Assembly: GCA_024743255.1 (NCBI GenBank)
Contig: JANSWY010000045.1
Span: forward strand, 1-36,408
Source: a bacterium
GTDB lineage: Bacteria > Bacteroidota > Bacteroidia > Cytophagales > Cyclobacteriaceae
Length of the DNA: 36,408 nucleotides
Direction: 5' to 3'
Part shown: piece by piece, positions 6,949 through 15,359 of the stretch
How positions within the stretch are numbered: position 1 is the stretch's first letter
Layout: every line of letters begins with the position of its first letter
Notes under the pieces: model-generated
Databases searched by the model: none
What the model saw: only the letters and a program-made list of their open reading frames with translations
Told to the model about the DNA's origin: nothing
Position numbers and translations under genes: made by a program

Positions 6949-8229
6949 ATGAATTGGTTGAGGCGGGTAGGAATGGCTTGGAATCTGTCAAAAAGGTCTT
7001 CGAACCTTAAACAGTATGACGATTGGAAATTATTATCCAACCTTCCTAGTTCCGATTCAGAAGAAACTGTAGGATATAATCAAGCAAGCAAGATAACCAC
7101 TGTTTTTAATTGTCTAAACGTCCTGGCACAAGATGTGGCAACCCTCCCTTTAACAGTTAAGAGGGAAACAGCAAACGGTAAAGAGACAGTCAAGAACAGT
7201 AACATTTACACAATCATCCATGATAAGCCTAACCCTTGGATGAATGCCTGGCAATTCTGGTTTTTGATGGTGTTTTTAGGTGAGGGAAGAGGCAATTCAT
7301 ATGCCTACATTAAAAGAGACTCTAACATGCAAGTAGAGGCTCTTTGGCCATTAGATCCATCCAAGGTTGAACCAATTAAAGATTCAGAAAGTGGGGAATG
7401 GTTCTACAAAGTTGGTTCAGAGCTATTCGAACCTTGGGAGATATTCCATTACAGATCATTTACCACCAATGGAGTTCAAGGCATTTCTAAAATACTTTGG
7501 AATGCTTCCCAGATGGGAATTCATGTGAAGCAGCGTAAATTCAAAAACACCAGTATTTCAAATCGTCCTCCTGGATTTTTAGCATTTGAAAAAAGTACTC
7601 AAGAACAGAGAAAAGACAGTCGTGATTCATGGGAAAAGGATCTAAAGAGTGGAAGAACACCTGTTCTTTTTGGTGAGGTGGATTATAAACAGCTTATGAT
7701 CACTCCTGAAGCTGCTGATATAGTTCAGTCAGAGAAATGGACTGATACGCAAACTATTGGAATCTGGAGAATGAATCCAGTAATGATCAGTAATCACGAG
7801 AAATCAACCTATAGCAACACAGAACAACAAGGAATAGCGCATGTAAAATTCACATTAATGCCTATTCTTAAAATTATAGAGCAAGAAATTAACAATAAAC
7901 TCTTCCCAGAAAGCAATTCAATCATAGAAAGCCCGCTATATGCAAGATTTAATCCTAAAGGGCTCATGAGGGGTGATTTAGCAGCACAAACCGAGTGGTT
8001 TAGACTAATGCTAACAACTGGAGTCTACAATGCTAATACAGTCCTTGATTTAGATGATATGCCACATCAAAAGGGTGATTTGGGTGATAAATACCTAGTT
8101 CAAGGTGCATATGTTGACAAATCGCAGCTTGACGAAGTAAACAACCAGCAAGCCAGAAATCTAAGGGAGGATATCGAAAAATTATTCAAGAAACATCATT
8201 TGAACGGGCATAAAGTAGAGGATCAATGA
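6949..8229 (+). CDS. Portal protein (HK97 family)
   Basis: 426 aa, within the usual range. Conserved family features are clear: an early segment around SKITTVFNCLNVLAQDVATLPL (residues about 47-68, helix and strand of the clip/stem region), WQFWFLMVFLGEGRGNSYAYI (about 99-119), LWPLDPSKVEP, and a C-terminal helical wing. It forms the dodecameric ring at the capsid vertex through which DNA enters and to which the connector binds. It is separated from the terminase by the reversed HEPN gene, and its stop overlaps the protease ATG by four bases. Confident by family pattern and gene order. Confidence 0.92.
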   Translation: MNWLRRVGMAWNLSKRSSNLKQYDDWKLLSNLPSSDSEETVGYNQASKITTVFNCLNVLAQDVATLPLTVKRETANGKETVKNSNIYTIIHDKPNPWMNAWQFWFLMVFLGEGRGNSYAYIKRDSNMQVEALWPLDPSKVEPIKDSESGEWFYKVGSELFEPWEIFHYRSFTTNGVQGISKILWNASQMGIHVKQRKFKNTSISNRPPGFLAFEKSTQEQRKDSRDSWEKDLKSGRTPVLFGEVDYKQLMITPEAADIVQSEKWTDTQTIGIWRMNPVMISNHEKSTYSNTEQQGIAHVKFTLMPILKIIEQEINNKLFPESNSIIESPLYARFNPKGLMRGDLAAQTEWFRLMLTTGVYNANTVLDLDDMPHQKGDLGDKYLVQGAYVDKSQLDEVNNQQARNLREDIEKLFKKHHLNGHKVEDQ

Positions 8230-8837
8230 AGGAGAAGGAACGCAGATATTTTAAAACGCCTGTAGAAGTTAGAGCAGACGGAGATAAAGAAGGTTTGGTT
8301 GAGGGTGTCGCGGCAGTTGTGGAGCAGGTGACCGACTTGTATTTCTATGAGGAAAAAATTGCAAGAGGCGCTTTTGATGACGTGTTGGGAGATGATGTCG
8401 TGGCACTCAAAAACCATGATCCAAATTTTGTTCTTGCTAGGACTAGTAGCGGAACATTAGAACTATTCATTACCGATGGTGGGGATTTAGGATATAGATA
8501 CAACACCCCAATGGGACGGCAACATGCGGTTGATCTTCTTGATGAGATCAGAACGGGAGATGTTAGCCAATCTTCATTTGCATTCACTATCAAAGAGGAA
8601 ACCTGGGAGTTTGCCACTAGAGAAAACGGATTAGAAAAGGACCGCAGAACTATTAAGAAGTTCGAAAGGCTCTATGATGTTTCTCCTGTCACTTATCCAG
8701 CCTATTCAGAGACCAGTGTATCAGCCAGAAGCTACGAAGAGGCTAAAAAAGAATTCGAGCAAGCACAAAACAAAGTCTCTGAGGATCAAACCAAAAGAGA
8801 CAAAGATCTAAGGGAACTAAGTAAAATCAATTTATAA
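8226..8837 (+). CDS. Prohead protease (HK97 family)
   Basis: 203 aa. The fold typical of phage head maturation proteases is evident: VEGVAAVVEQVTDLYFYEEK, then LKNHDPNFVLART with candidate catalytic His64, and GDVSQSSFAF with candidate catalytic Ser116. It cleaves the N-terminal delta domain of the capsid protein after prohead assembly. The ATG overlaps the portal stop (ATGA), and the capsid gene starts two bases downstream. The C-terminal Lys/Glu-rich tail (about 170-203) is likely helical and removed during maturation. Confidence 0.92.
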   Translation: MKEKERRYFKTPVEVRADGDKEGLVEGVAAVVEQVTDLYFYEEKIARGAFDDVLGDDVVALKNHDPNFVLARTSSGTLELFITDGGDLGYRYNTPMGRQHAVDLLDEIRTGDVSQSSFAFTIKEETWEFATRENGLEKDRRTIKKFERLYDVSPVTYPAYSETSVSARSYEEAKKEFEQAQNKVSEDQTKRDKDLRELSKINL

Positions 8838-8839
8838 CA

Positions 8840-10168
8840 ATGAGCAGAGTCAAATATCTAAGAGAGCAGATTTCAGCAAAACAAACTGAGCTGGATAACC
8901 TGCACGAGAAGCTAGAGACAGAGCAGAGGGCCAGAACAGAGGAAGAAATTAAGCTTTGGGATGGTTTGACGTCTGAAATCAGAGGCTTTAAGAAGGAGTT
9001 GGAAGATGCAGAAGCCTATCAAAAAGAGGCTAAAGAGAGAGCATCGCAGGAGGATTTAGAAGTAAGAAAAGCGGCTGCAGCTGCTGGAGCTTCTTCTAAA
9101 GGTGAGGAAAAAGAGCTTGAAAAAATCTCTAAAACCTACAAAATCACAAGAGCAATCAATCTAGTTGGTAAACCTGGAGGAAAACTAGACGGCCTTGAAG
9201 CAGAAATGGACCAGGAAGCAAGAAAAGAAGGTCAAGACATTAAAGGTAACGTTGGAATTCCATCAAGTCTTTTTAGACTAGGAAAGGAAAAAAGGGATTT
9301 AACAATTGCTACTGAAGGAACGGATGTGAGACCACTAGACTTGCAAGGAGTTGTTCCTATTTTGGCACCTAACCCAGTAGTTAGTGAGCTTGGAGCTACT
9401 TCGTTTACTGGTTTAGTGGGAAATGTGCAGTTTCCTAGACACAATGGAGCCGCTACTCTAGCATGGGAAGGAGAGACAGACGCTAACGCGGAAACTACTC
9501 CAACTTTTGACAAAGTAGAGATGGCACCTAGTAGAGTTGGTGGATACATCGATATTTCTCAGACTTTCATCAGACAGACAACATTCGATGCAGAAGCATG
9601 GACAAGAAGAGAGCTTGAAAGAGTTTTTGCACTTGAAATTGATGAAACAGCTATCAATGGTTCAGGTTCAGGTAGTGAGCCTACAGGGATTTTAGGTCTT
9701 TCAATTGGAGCTTCAGACATTGGAACAAATGGAGGTGTACCTACATACAATGCCATCAAAGGTAATTACTCTAATGTTGAAGGATCAGATGCTATGCAGG
9801 GAACTCTAGGAGCTTTAACTACTCCAGAGATTAAGTACAAATTAATGGAGACTCCAAAACAAGCATCAGGCGTTGAAGGTAACTTCATTATGAACCCTGG
9901 AGATTCTGGGTTATTTGGTTATAGAATGCTTACATCTACGCAAGTACCTAGCAACCTTACAAAAGGATCAGGGACAAATCTTCACGCTTTCATTTTTGGT
10001 AATTGGGCAGAGTTGATCATTGGACAATGGGGTGGTATTGATCTATTAGTAGATCCATACACACAAGCTACAAGCGGTTTAGTAAGAATTGTTATCAACG
10101 GTTATTTTGATATCAATGTACTTCACGCGGCTTCATTCTCAGCATCTGATGACTTGGCATTAAGCTAA
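8840..10168 (+). CDS. Major capsid protein (HK97 family) with N-terminal scaffold domain
   Basis: 442 aa. Residues about 3-72 form a strong coiled coil (LREQISAKQTELDNLHEKLE and on), the delta domain that replaces a separate scaffold; no scaffold gene is present. The mature shell protein probably begins between about 100 and 170. Family landmarks follow: GVVPILAPNPVVSELGATSF, a P-loop-like RVGGYIDISQTFIRQT, and the A-domain end GLVRIVINGYFDINVLHAASF. The gene sits directly after the protease as in HK97. The exact cleavage site cannot be read from sequence. Confidence 0.93.
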   Translation: MSRVKYLREQISAKQTELDNLHEKLETEQRARTEEEIKLWDGLTSEIRGFKKELEDAEAYQKEAKERASQEDLEVRKAAAAAGASSKGEEKELEKISKTYKITRAINLVGKPGGKLDGLEAEMDQEARKEGQDIKGNVGIPSSLFRLGKEKRDLTIATEGTDVRPLDLQGVVPILAPNPVVSELGATSFTGLVGNVQFPRHNGAATLAWEGETDANAETTPTFDKVEMAPSRVGGYIDISQTFIRQTTFDAEAWTRRELERVFALEIDETAINGSGSGSEPTGILGLSIGASDIGTNGGVPTYNAIKGNYSNVEGSDAMQGTLGALTTPEIKYKLMETPKQASGVEGNFIMNPGDSGLFGYRMLTSTQVPSNLTKGSGTNLHAFIFGNWAELIIGQWGGIDLLVDPYTQATSGLVRIVINGYFDINVLHAASFSASDDLALS

Positions 10169-10212
10169 TAATTAAAACCTTGGGAGGTGGGTAAACCTCC
10201 CGTTTTACAAAA

Positions 10213-10374
10213 ATGGCAAAATACAGAGCAAAGAGAAATTTTTCATTTGGATTCCCTGGGAAAGACACGGAGTTCAAAAGAGATAAAGTTTACACCTCAA
10301 AAGAAGTAACCAAGGAAGTATTAAAATCTGAGGCTGGTTCTTTTGAAGAAATTCAAGAAAAAGAGAAGAATTGA
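10213..10374 (+). CDS. Small hypothetical protein after capsid (53 aa)
   Basis: 53 aa, beginning MAKYRAKRNFSFGFPGKDTE and ending in an acidic/lysine tail. It fills the gap between capsid and connector. Its stop overlaps the TTG start of the connector gene (TTGA), matching the overlap style of this operon, which supports it as real. Short KYRAK...F.F.G proteins at this position are common in phages of this type and may be a head decoration or connector accessory; function unproven. Confidence 0.6.
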   Translation: MAKYRAKRNFSFGFPGKDTEFKRDKVYTSKEVTKEVLKSEAGSFEEIQEKEKN

Positions 10375-10994
10375 AACTAGAACTTACAACAGGCCCTAGT
10401 GTAGAACCGGTTACAGTCCAGGAGGCTGCAGACCATGTTTATACTGATGCCAGCTACGATAATAAGAAGCTGGAGCGGAACATTAGTGCCTGTCGTAAGA
10501 TTGCTGAGAGCTACTGTGAGAGAGCCTTTATTAATCAAGTTTGGAAGATGACTTTAGATGGTTTTCCATCTAAGACTTCCTACAATAAAGAAGGTGCAAT
10601 TTTTATTCCAAAAGGAAAAATTCAATCTCTCACTAGCAATCAGATTTCATACATAGATAGTAGCGGATCTAGCCAGACGTTAACGCTGGATACTGACTTC
10701 ACTATGGATAATACAGGAGATGTTGCCAGGCTAATTCCTACAGCTAGTTTAGGAACTTGGCCCACTACTTCTACCGATCATTTAAATACTGTGACGGTTG
10801 ATTTTACGGCCGGTTATGGGACTTCTTTAGGTGATGAGTATAATGGAATTAAGGATGCTATCCTTATGCACCTTGGTACTCTTTACGATCTAAGACAGAC
10901 TCATACTACAGTAGAAATTTTCGAGAATAAGTATTGGCAAAACTTTCTGAACCCTTACAAACTCTATTTCAATTTTGAATTGAATGACGAATGA
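10371..10994 (+). CDS. Head-tail connector protein (gp6-like)
   Basis: 207 aa. The N-terminus LELTTGPSVEPVTVQEAADHVYTD plus helices through ACRKIAESYCERAF match the gp6/adaptor family (phage gp6-like head-tail connector), followed by a beta-rich part with DFTAGYGTS and a helix AILMHLGTLYDLR. It would bind the portal ring and begin the neck. The start is a TTG overlapping the stop of the upstream small gene as TTGA. Its stop overlaps the next ATG by four bases. Good family and position agreement. Confidence 0.85.
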   Translation: MKLELTTGPSVEPVTVQEAADHVYTDASYDNKKLERNISACRKIAESYCERAFINQVWKMTLDGFPSKTSYNKEGAIFIPKGKIQSLTSNQISYIDSSGSSQTLTLDTDFTMDNTGDVARLIPTASLGTWPTTSTDHLNTVTVDFTAGYGTSLGDEYNGIKDAILMHLGTLYDLRQTHTTVEIFENKYWQNFLNPYKLYFNFELNDE

Positions 10995-11329
10995 TTGGAA
11001 CAGCCAACATAGGAGAGTTTGACAAAAGGGGTACTATCCAAAGTGCAACAAAAGTAACAACCAAAGGACAACCCATTTCTACTTGGTCAGACCTTTACAC
11101 GGATGTGCATGTAAAGGAAATGAGAGCCAGGGGCAATGAAAGTTACGAAGCTGGACAGTTAACACATAAGTCTGTAAAAGCCTGGATGACTAGGAAGCTA
11201 AACCGCAGTATTACCACTAAAATGAGGTTCGTGATTAGTGGTGAGACTTACTATCTAAATGATGTTCACGACCACCCAAGTATGCGAGGTTATTTGATTT
11301 TCGAAGGAGAAGCAAGGGATAATGATTGA
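10991..11329 (+). CDS. Head closure / head-tail joining protein
   Basis: 112 aa. Beta-barrel pattern typical of phage head-tail joining proteins: GEFDKRGTIQSATKVTTKGQ, STWSDLYTDVHVKEMRARG, then TTKMRFVISGETYYLNDVHD. It follows the connector and precedes the tail completion gene with overlaps on both sides (4 and 8 bases). It would close the neck after packaging and provide the tail docking surface. Confidence 0.8.
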   Translation: MIGTANIGEFDKRGTIQSATKVTTKGQPISTWSDLYTDVHVKEMRARGNESYEAGQLTHKSVKAWMTRKLNRSITTKMRFVISGETYYLNDVHDHPSMRGYLIFEGEARDND

Positions 11330-11711
11330 TGATATAGTAGCAATTCTTAAAGCTGATTCTGATGTGAATGACAATGTCAATGAGGTATATTCAGTGGAGC
11401 CAGATCAAAGTGAGCAATTACCATTTATAGTAATTACAGAAGATCAGACTACAACGAATGACACCAAGGACGGTCCAAGCACATTAGACCAGATAAGAAT
11501 TACAGTAAGCTGTAGAGCTTTACTATATCACACAGTTGATACAACGATCGGAGCGCATGAGATATCGGAGTATGTAAGGACCGCTTTAGATCATTACAGC
11601 ACTTCACCCTATTTCATTCGGCTTGAAGATCAGCGGACTATTGACAACAGATTATCCAACAAACCAAGCTACGAGAAGGAAATGGAATTTGAAGTTACTG
11701 AGACAAGATGA
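11322..11711 (+). CDS. Tail completion / tail terminator protein
   Basis: 129 aa. The alpha/beta pattern MIDDIVAILKADSDVNDNV, PFIVITEDQ, then a helix with EISEYVRTALD and final strand EKEMEFEVTETR matches DUF3168/gp17-type tail completion proteins. It would cap the tail tube end facing the head. It overlaps the joining protein by 8 bases and the next small gene as ATGA. In related phages an HK97 gp10-like gene often lies just upstream; here such a gene instead lies after the tail chaperone (12947). Confidence 0.7.
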   Translation: MIDDIVAILKADSDVNDNVNEVYSVEPDQSEQLPFIVITEDQTTTNDTKDGPSTLDQIRITVSCRALLYHTVDTTIGAHEISEYVRTALDHYSTSPYFIRLEDQRTIDNRLSNKPSYEKEMEFEVTETR

Positions 11712-11902
11712 TAATCGAGTATCTAAAGGACTGTAAAGATAAGAGGCCAAACAGAAGCGGAAACATTGAGAAAGGCAAAAGGCTAATTGTTACTAAAGAG
11801 TTTGGAGAGGAAGAAATTAACGCAAAAAGGGCTCGGGATATCTCAAAAAAAGAAACTGAGTTTTTAGAAGAAATAATGAAAAAGCACGAGGGGGAGCAAT
11901 AA
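11708..11902 (+). CDS. Small hypothetical tail-module protein
   Basis: 64 aa, very basic and acidic, mostly helical (EINAKRARDISKKETEFLEE). The ATG overlaps the upstream stop and the gene ends three bases before the tail tube gene. The first half, with KGKRLIVTKEFG, resembles short SH3-like beta peptides common in phage neck modules. No firm family; real by operon tightness. Confidence 0.55.
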   Translation: MIIEYLKDCKDKRPNRSGNIEKGKRLIVTKEFGEEEINAKRARDISKKETEFLEEIMKKHEGEQ

Positions 11903-11905
11903 AAA

Positions 11906-12310
11906 ATGGCAGCAGTTAGAGGGCAAGTGCTTGCATGGTCTGTAGGAGGAGTGCAGGTGGAAGATCAAACGGATTCTGAGATTTCGTTTGAGTTGGAAAT
12001 GGATGATTTCACATCCAAGGATAGTACAGGCAACTGGAAAGAGTTTTTACCAGGATTAAAAAGCTGGAGCGGATCATGTTCGGGAACGTATGACCCTACA
12101 GCCACAGAAGGAGCGGATGAGTCAATTGATGATTTGATTGCTGGTACTGCATTAACTGTTTTGTTTACTACAGGTACAACAGGGAACAGACAATGGACTG
12201 GCACAGCATATATCACCAGTGCTAACATTCAGGCACCATTGACAGGTCCGGCAACATATAGTATTTCATTTCAAGGCACAGGAGTACCAACAGCAGCAGA
12301 TACAGCATAA
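11906..12310 (+). CDS. Major tail (tube) protein
   Basis: 134 aa. Small beta-rich protein with the tail-tube pattern: SVGGVQVEDQTDSEISFELE, SKDSTGNWKEFLPGLKSWSG, and TGPATYSISFQGTGVPT at the C-terminus. The GLKSWSGSCSG stretch is characteristic of TP901-1-like tube proteins. It polymerises around the tape measure. The stop and the next ATG share a base (TAATG), giving tight coupling to the chaperone. No sheath gene follows, supporting a non-contractile tail. Confidence 0.85.
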   Translation: MAAVRGQVLAWSVGGVQVEDQTDSEISFELEMDDFTSKDSTGNWKEFLPGLKSWSGSCSGTYDPTATEGADESIDDLIAGTALTVLFTTGTTGNRQWTGTAYITSANIQAPLTGPATYSISFQGTGVPTAADTA

Positions 12311-12615
12311 TGAAATTAAAACTAGGAGGTAAAGAGTACGGAATTGAAATCAATAACAATACTCTTAGACACGCAAAAGATGAGTCTGATTTAAGTCCGT
12401 ATTCAAAGGAGGCCGTTTATGATCCTGCTTTTATTCAATCCATAGCTTTTTATGGTATTCGAGAGAAGGCAAGACTGGATGGTAATCTTAACAACTTTTC
12501 ACTTACATATGAAGATGTAGGAGCCATGATAGGTAATAAAGAAAGGTTTGAGATTGTAAAAATGTTTGGGATGAGTATGCGAGTACCATATGAAGGAGAT
12601 ACTGAAAAAAAGTAG
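12310..12615 (+). CDS. Tail assembly chaperone, short (G-like) form
   Basis: 101 aa. Lies between tail tube and tape measure, the place of the G/GT chaperones that load the tape measure during tail assembly. The sequence has no known enzymatic motif; it is acidic and helical with LTYEDVGAMIGNKERFEIVK near the C-terminus. It ends at TAG (12613-12615) straight after a slippery A AAA AAG. Most ribosomes should make this form; a minority would shift -1 into the frame that runs to 12950. Confidence 0.8.
   Translation: MKLKLGGKEYGIEINNNTLRHAKDESDLSPYSKEAVYDPAFIQSIAFYGIREKARLDGNLNNFSLTYEDVGAMIGNKERFEIVKMFGMSMRVPYEGDTEKK
12606..12612 (+). promoter_or_regulatory. Programmed -1 ribosomal frameshift site (A AAA AAG)
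   Basis: In the zero frame the codons are GAA AAA AAG TAG, so 12606-12612 is the canonical X XXY YYZ heptamer A AAA AAG, used for example in E. coli dnaX. A -1 slip continues as GTA GGT AAG and stays open to 12950. I see no convincing downstream stimulatory hairpin. Confidence 0.85.
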
Positions 12616-12950
12616 GTAAGCCTCTTGATTGGGATGAGTATGTATCAATTGCTTTAGGGGATCTAAGAATACCTAAAAGTGAATTTCTCATCATGACAGT
12701 AAAAGAGGTTTACAGCGTACTTGATGGGAAACTAAAAGACCAAACCAGAGAAGAGGCTTTAATAAGATTGCAATGTTTCTGGGGAGTGAAACCATACTGG
12801 GGAGAAAAGAACGGAAAACTAAAACACCCAAAACAGTTATGGTCCATCCCATCAATTGACATAGAAGAAGAGAAAGAGGTTAAGCTCTCCAAAATCACAG
12901 TGTTGAAAAAAGGAGAGAAACCTTTCCAAAACTTGATTAAGAAGGGATGA
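12612..12950 (+). CDS. T-extension of tail chaperone (frameshift product GT)
   Basis: 112 codons in the -1 frame, open from the slip site, beginning VGKPLDWDEYVSIALGDLRI. Joined to the short form it gives a 213-aa GT-like protein. The internal ATG at 12693 has no good ribosome site, and the region before it codes for convincing protein, so frameshifting is the better model than independent start. In lambda-type phages the T part recruits the tape measure and tube protein. It ends four bases into the next gene (ATGA). Confidence 0.78.
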   Translation, partial: VGKPLDWDEYVSIALGDLRIPKSEFLIMTVKEVYSVLDGKLKDQTREEALIRLQCFWGVKPYWGEKNGKLKHPKQLWSIPSIDIEEEKEVKLSKITVLKKGEKPFQNLIKKG

Positions 12951-13468
12951 AATATGTAGATGATAGTCAAGTAATGCAGTTGTTAAATTTGTTTCCAAAG
13001 AACATTAAAACATCAGCTATTAGATCATCTGCTAGGAAGGCACTAAAGCCAGTTGTGAAGGATGCTAGAATGGAGATTGAAAAAGGTCGTTCTAAGTGGC
13101 AAAATTCCAGTGGTAAAGATGCATTTCCTCATATCAATTTCTTAAAAAGGTACACCAAGTCATTCACAATTAGGGATAAGGTAAACCCAGGGGCATATGT
13201 AACAGTCAAGGGTCCAGAAGTACCAATGGGTGACAGATACTGGCCTATCACGTTTTTTGGTCTACTCATGGCAAAAGGCGCAACAGGTAGATCAACAAAA
13301 GGTGGAGCAAACAGAGGAGATTTTGAAGGTATAGGTGATTTTGTACAGGCTGGATTTAACAAGAATAAAAACTCTGTACTCAGATCATTTAGGGAAGGAA
13401 TTATAGAAGGATTAGCGAAGGCAAGAGACAGAACAGTGAAGAGGGCAAAGAAACGTGGCTTTATCTAA
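12947..13468 (+). CDS. HK97 gp10-like tail/neck component
   Basis: 173 aa, strongly basic. Helix MQLLNLFPKNIKTSAIRSSARKALKPVVKDAR at the start followed by beta strands (SFTIRDKVNPGAYVTVKGPE) fits the HK97-gp10-like family of neck/tail completion proteins. These usually sit before the tail tube; here the gene is between the chaperone and the tape measure, as in some Bacteroidota phages, or it may be a minor tail protein. The stop overlaps the tape measure GTG by 14 bases. Confidence 0.6.
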   Translation: MKYVDDSQVMQLLNLFPKNIKTSAIRSSARKALKPVVKDARMEIEKGRSKWQNSSGKDAFPHINFLKRYTKSFTIRDKVNPGAYVTVKGPEVPMGDRYWPITFFGLLMAKGATGRSTKGGANRGDFEGIGDFVQAGFNKNKNSVLRSFREGIIEGLAKARDRTVKRAKKRGFI

Positions 13469-15359
13469 TGCAGACATATTAATTGCCATAAGGGCAGAGC
13501 GTAAGCAACTCACAAAGGATCTAAGAGGAGCAAGACGGCAAATAAGTGGATTTTCTAGTGGTGTACAAAAGCAAGCTAATGCAATAGCTACATCCCTTGG
13601 TGCTGCTTTTGCAGGTCAGCAGGTGATATCTGGTTTGAAAACTGGTATCATGAAAATTGCTGACTTTGAATTCCAAATGGACAAAGTGGCTGCAGTAAGT
13701 GGAGCTACAGCGGAGGAAGTAAAGCGACTTACAGATAATGCACTTGAACTAGGTGCAAAATCTAAATTCACAGCCACCGAAATAGGTAAACTCCAGGAAG
13801 AATTAGCACGACTTGGTTTTGGCACTGATCAGATCGTTAATATGACTGATGCATCTAGAAAGCTTGCCCAAGTAGCAGATGCAGAACTCGGTGAGGCTGC
13901 TAAAGTCCTTGGTAAACAACTCAACGCATTCAATTTAAGCTCTGAGCAATCTGCAGACGTAGCCAATATTATGGCTGAGTCATTCAGTAAATCAGCTTTA
14001 GACTTAGAGCAATTCAGCGTTGCAATGAGTTTCGCTGGGGCGGCTGGTAAAGCCTTTGGTTTAGATCTTGCTGATGTTACTGCAATGGTTGGAGTCTTGA
14101 TTGATAACGGAATCCAGGCAAGCAAAGCGGGTTCTGGACTTAGAGATATTTTCGCCGACTTAACCACTAAAGGCCTATCTCTCGAGTATGCACTAAACAA
14201 AGTCAATCAATCAGAGGATGGATTTGCAACAGCTCTTGATCTTGTAGGTAAAACTTCTGCCAATCAGCTTTTAATACTTGCTCAAAATCAAGAAAGGGTA
14301 AAAAGCCTAGGAGGAGAGCTAAAAGATACCAACAAAGAACTTAACACAATGGTCCACATTATGGAGGACAATCTAGCAACCGATTTAAAGTTGCTGGAAA
14401 GTGCCTTTGATGGATTGGTGATGCAGGGTAGTGCCTTAAATGGTGTATTCCGGGGAACTGTTCAGTTTCTTACAGGATTAGTCAACAAAGTTAGTGAGTA
14501 CTCAACGGAATTAACAAGAGCATTACGGGTGATGCAGGGGTTTGCAACTTTGGGGACTTCTGAGTTGTTCTTTGCGGTTGCAGGATCAATAAAGGAAGTA
14601 AAAAAAGAAGCTGAAGGTGTTTTTGTAGGCCCTATGCCTAATAAAACTGTAGCAGGTTTTGATGTAGAAGGATTTATTAACGATACAAAAGAAGCAACCG
14701 ACAATGTTAAGAAACTAAAACAGGAGGTACAGGAAATTTTAATCTCACCAAGTTTCGAAAACACTGTAAGTAGAGATGATTTAAGGGAAGCACTTGGTCT
14801 AGATACTAGTTTTTTCACACCTGATTTAGAACAATTAGCTGAGGAGTCATGGGGAGAAGAGGTAGCAGCGCATCAATCCCAACAGTTTAAAACAATTCGT
14901 GATCAAATGCAATCCGAAGCTGAGATGTTTAACGCAATGGCTGATGAGATCTTAGCGAGCAGCGTATCTGCGTTTATTGGAACACTAGCTGGTCCAGGAG
15001 ATATAACTAGAGCATTCAGAGCAATGTTTGATGTGATTGGGGATGGTCTGCAACAATTGGGTAAGGCAATGGTTTCTTTAGGTTTTGCAAAACTGGCATT
15101 ATCTAAATTTCCTTACATGGGTGCGCCAGCTTTACTGGCAGCAGGTGCTGCAGCTTTAGCTGCTGGATCACTTATAAAACAAGGCTCATCAAATGTAGCT
15201 GCAGCAGGATCAGGCAATATTGGAGGAGGTAGTGGAGGCACAACCCTACAAGGCCAAACAAACAACCTTAATCTTAGTGGAGAATTTGTAGTAAGAGGTG
15301 CAGATTTAGTCTATACACTAAACCGTCAAAATCAACTAGAAGGGAGGACACATGGCTAA
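13455..15359 (+). CDS. Tape measure protein (TP901 core)
   Basis: 634 aa. The TP901 core is clear at about 65-240: FEFQMDKVAAVSGATAEEVK, ELGAKSKFTATEIGKLQEEL, then LDLADVTAMVGVLIDNGIQ. The N-terminus has a coiled coil. The C-terminus has Ala/Gly-rich hydrophobic stretches (about 545-575) that may insert into the host membrane during DNA injection. The start is GTG at 13455 overlapping the gene before. It is short for a tape measure, implying a tail of roughly 100 nm if about 0.15 nm per residue applies. No lysozyme domain seen. Confidence 0.92.
   Translation: MALSNADILIAIRAERKQLTKDLRGARRQISGFSSGVQKQANAIATSLGAAFAGQQVISGLKTGIMKIADFEFQMDKVAAVSGATAEEVKRLTDNALELGAKSKFTATEIGKLQEELARLGFGTDQIVNMTDASRKLAQVADAELGEAAKVLGKQLNAFNLSSEQSADVANIMAESFSKSALDLEQFSVAMSFAGAAGKAFGLDLADVTAMVGVLIDNGIQASKAGSGLRDIFADLTTKGLSLEYALNKVNQSEDGFATALDLVGKTSANQLLILAQNQERVKSLGGELKDTNKELNTMVHIMEDNLATDLKLLESAFDGLVMQGSALNGVFRGTVQFLTGLVNKVSEYSTELTRALRVMQGFATLGTSELFFAVAGSIKEVKKEAEGVFVGPMPNKTVAGFDVEGFINDTKEATDNVKKLKQEVQEILISPSFENTVSRDDLREALGLDTSFFTPDLEQLAEESWGEEVAAHQSQQFKTIRDQMQSEAEMFNAMADEILASSVSAFIGTLAGPGDITRAFRAMFDVIGDGLQQLGKAMVSLGFAKLALSKFPYMGAPALLAAGAAALAAGSLIKQGSSNVAAAGSGNIGGGSGGTTLQGQTNNLNLSGEFVVRGADLVYTLNRQNQLEGRTHG

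Noticed and set aside
8220-8229. GATCAATG at the portal/protease junction as another start-associated motif
   Set aside because: It lacks the AAWY flank (preceded by AGAG) and no other late gene has it, so it is probably chance.
12693-12950. Independent gene starting at ATG 12693
   Set aside because: The frame is open upstream to the slippery A AAA AAG with sensible protein sequence, and the ATG lacks a ribosome site; a frameshift extension explains it better.
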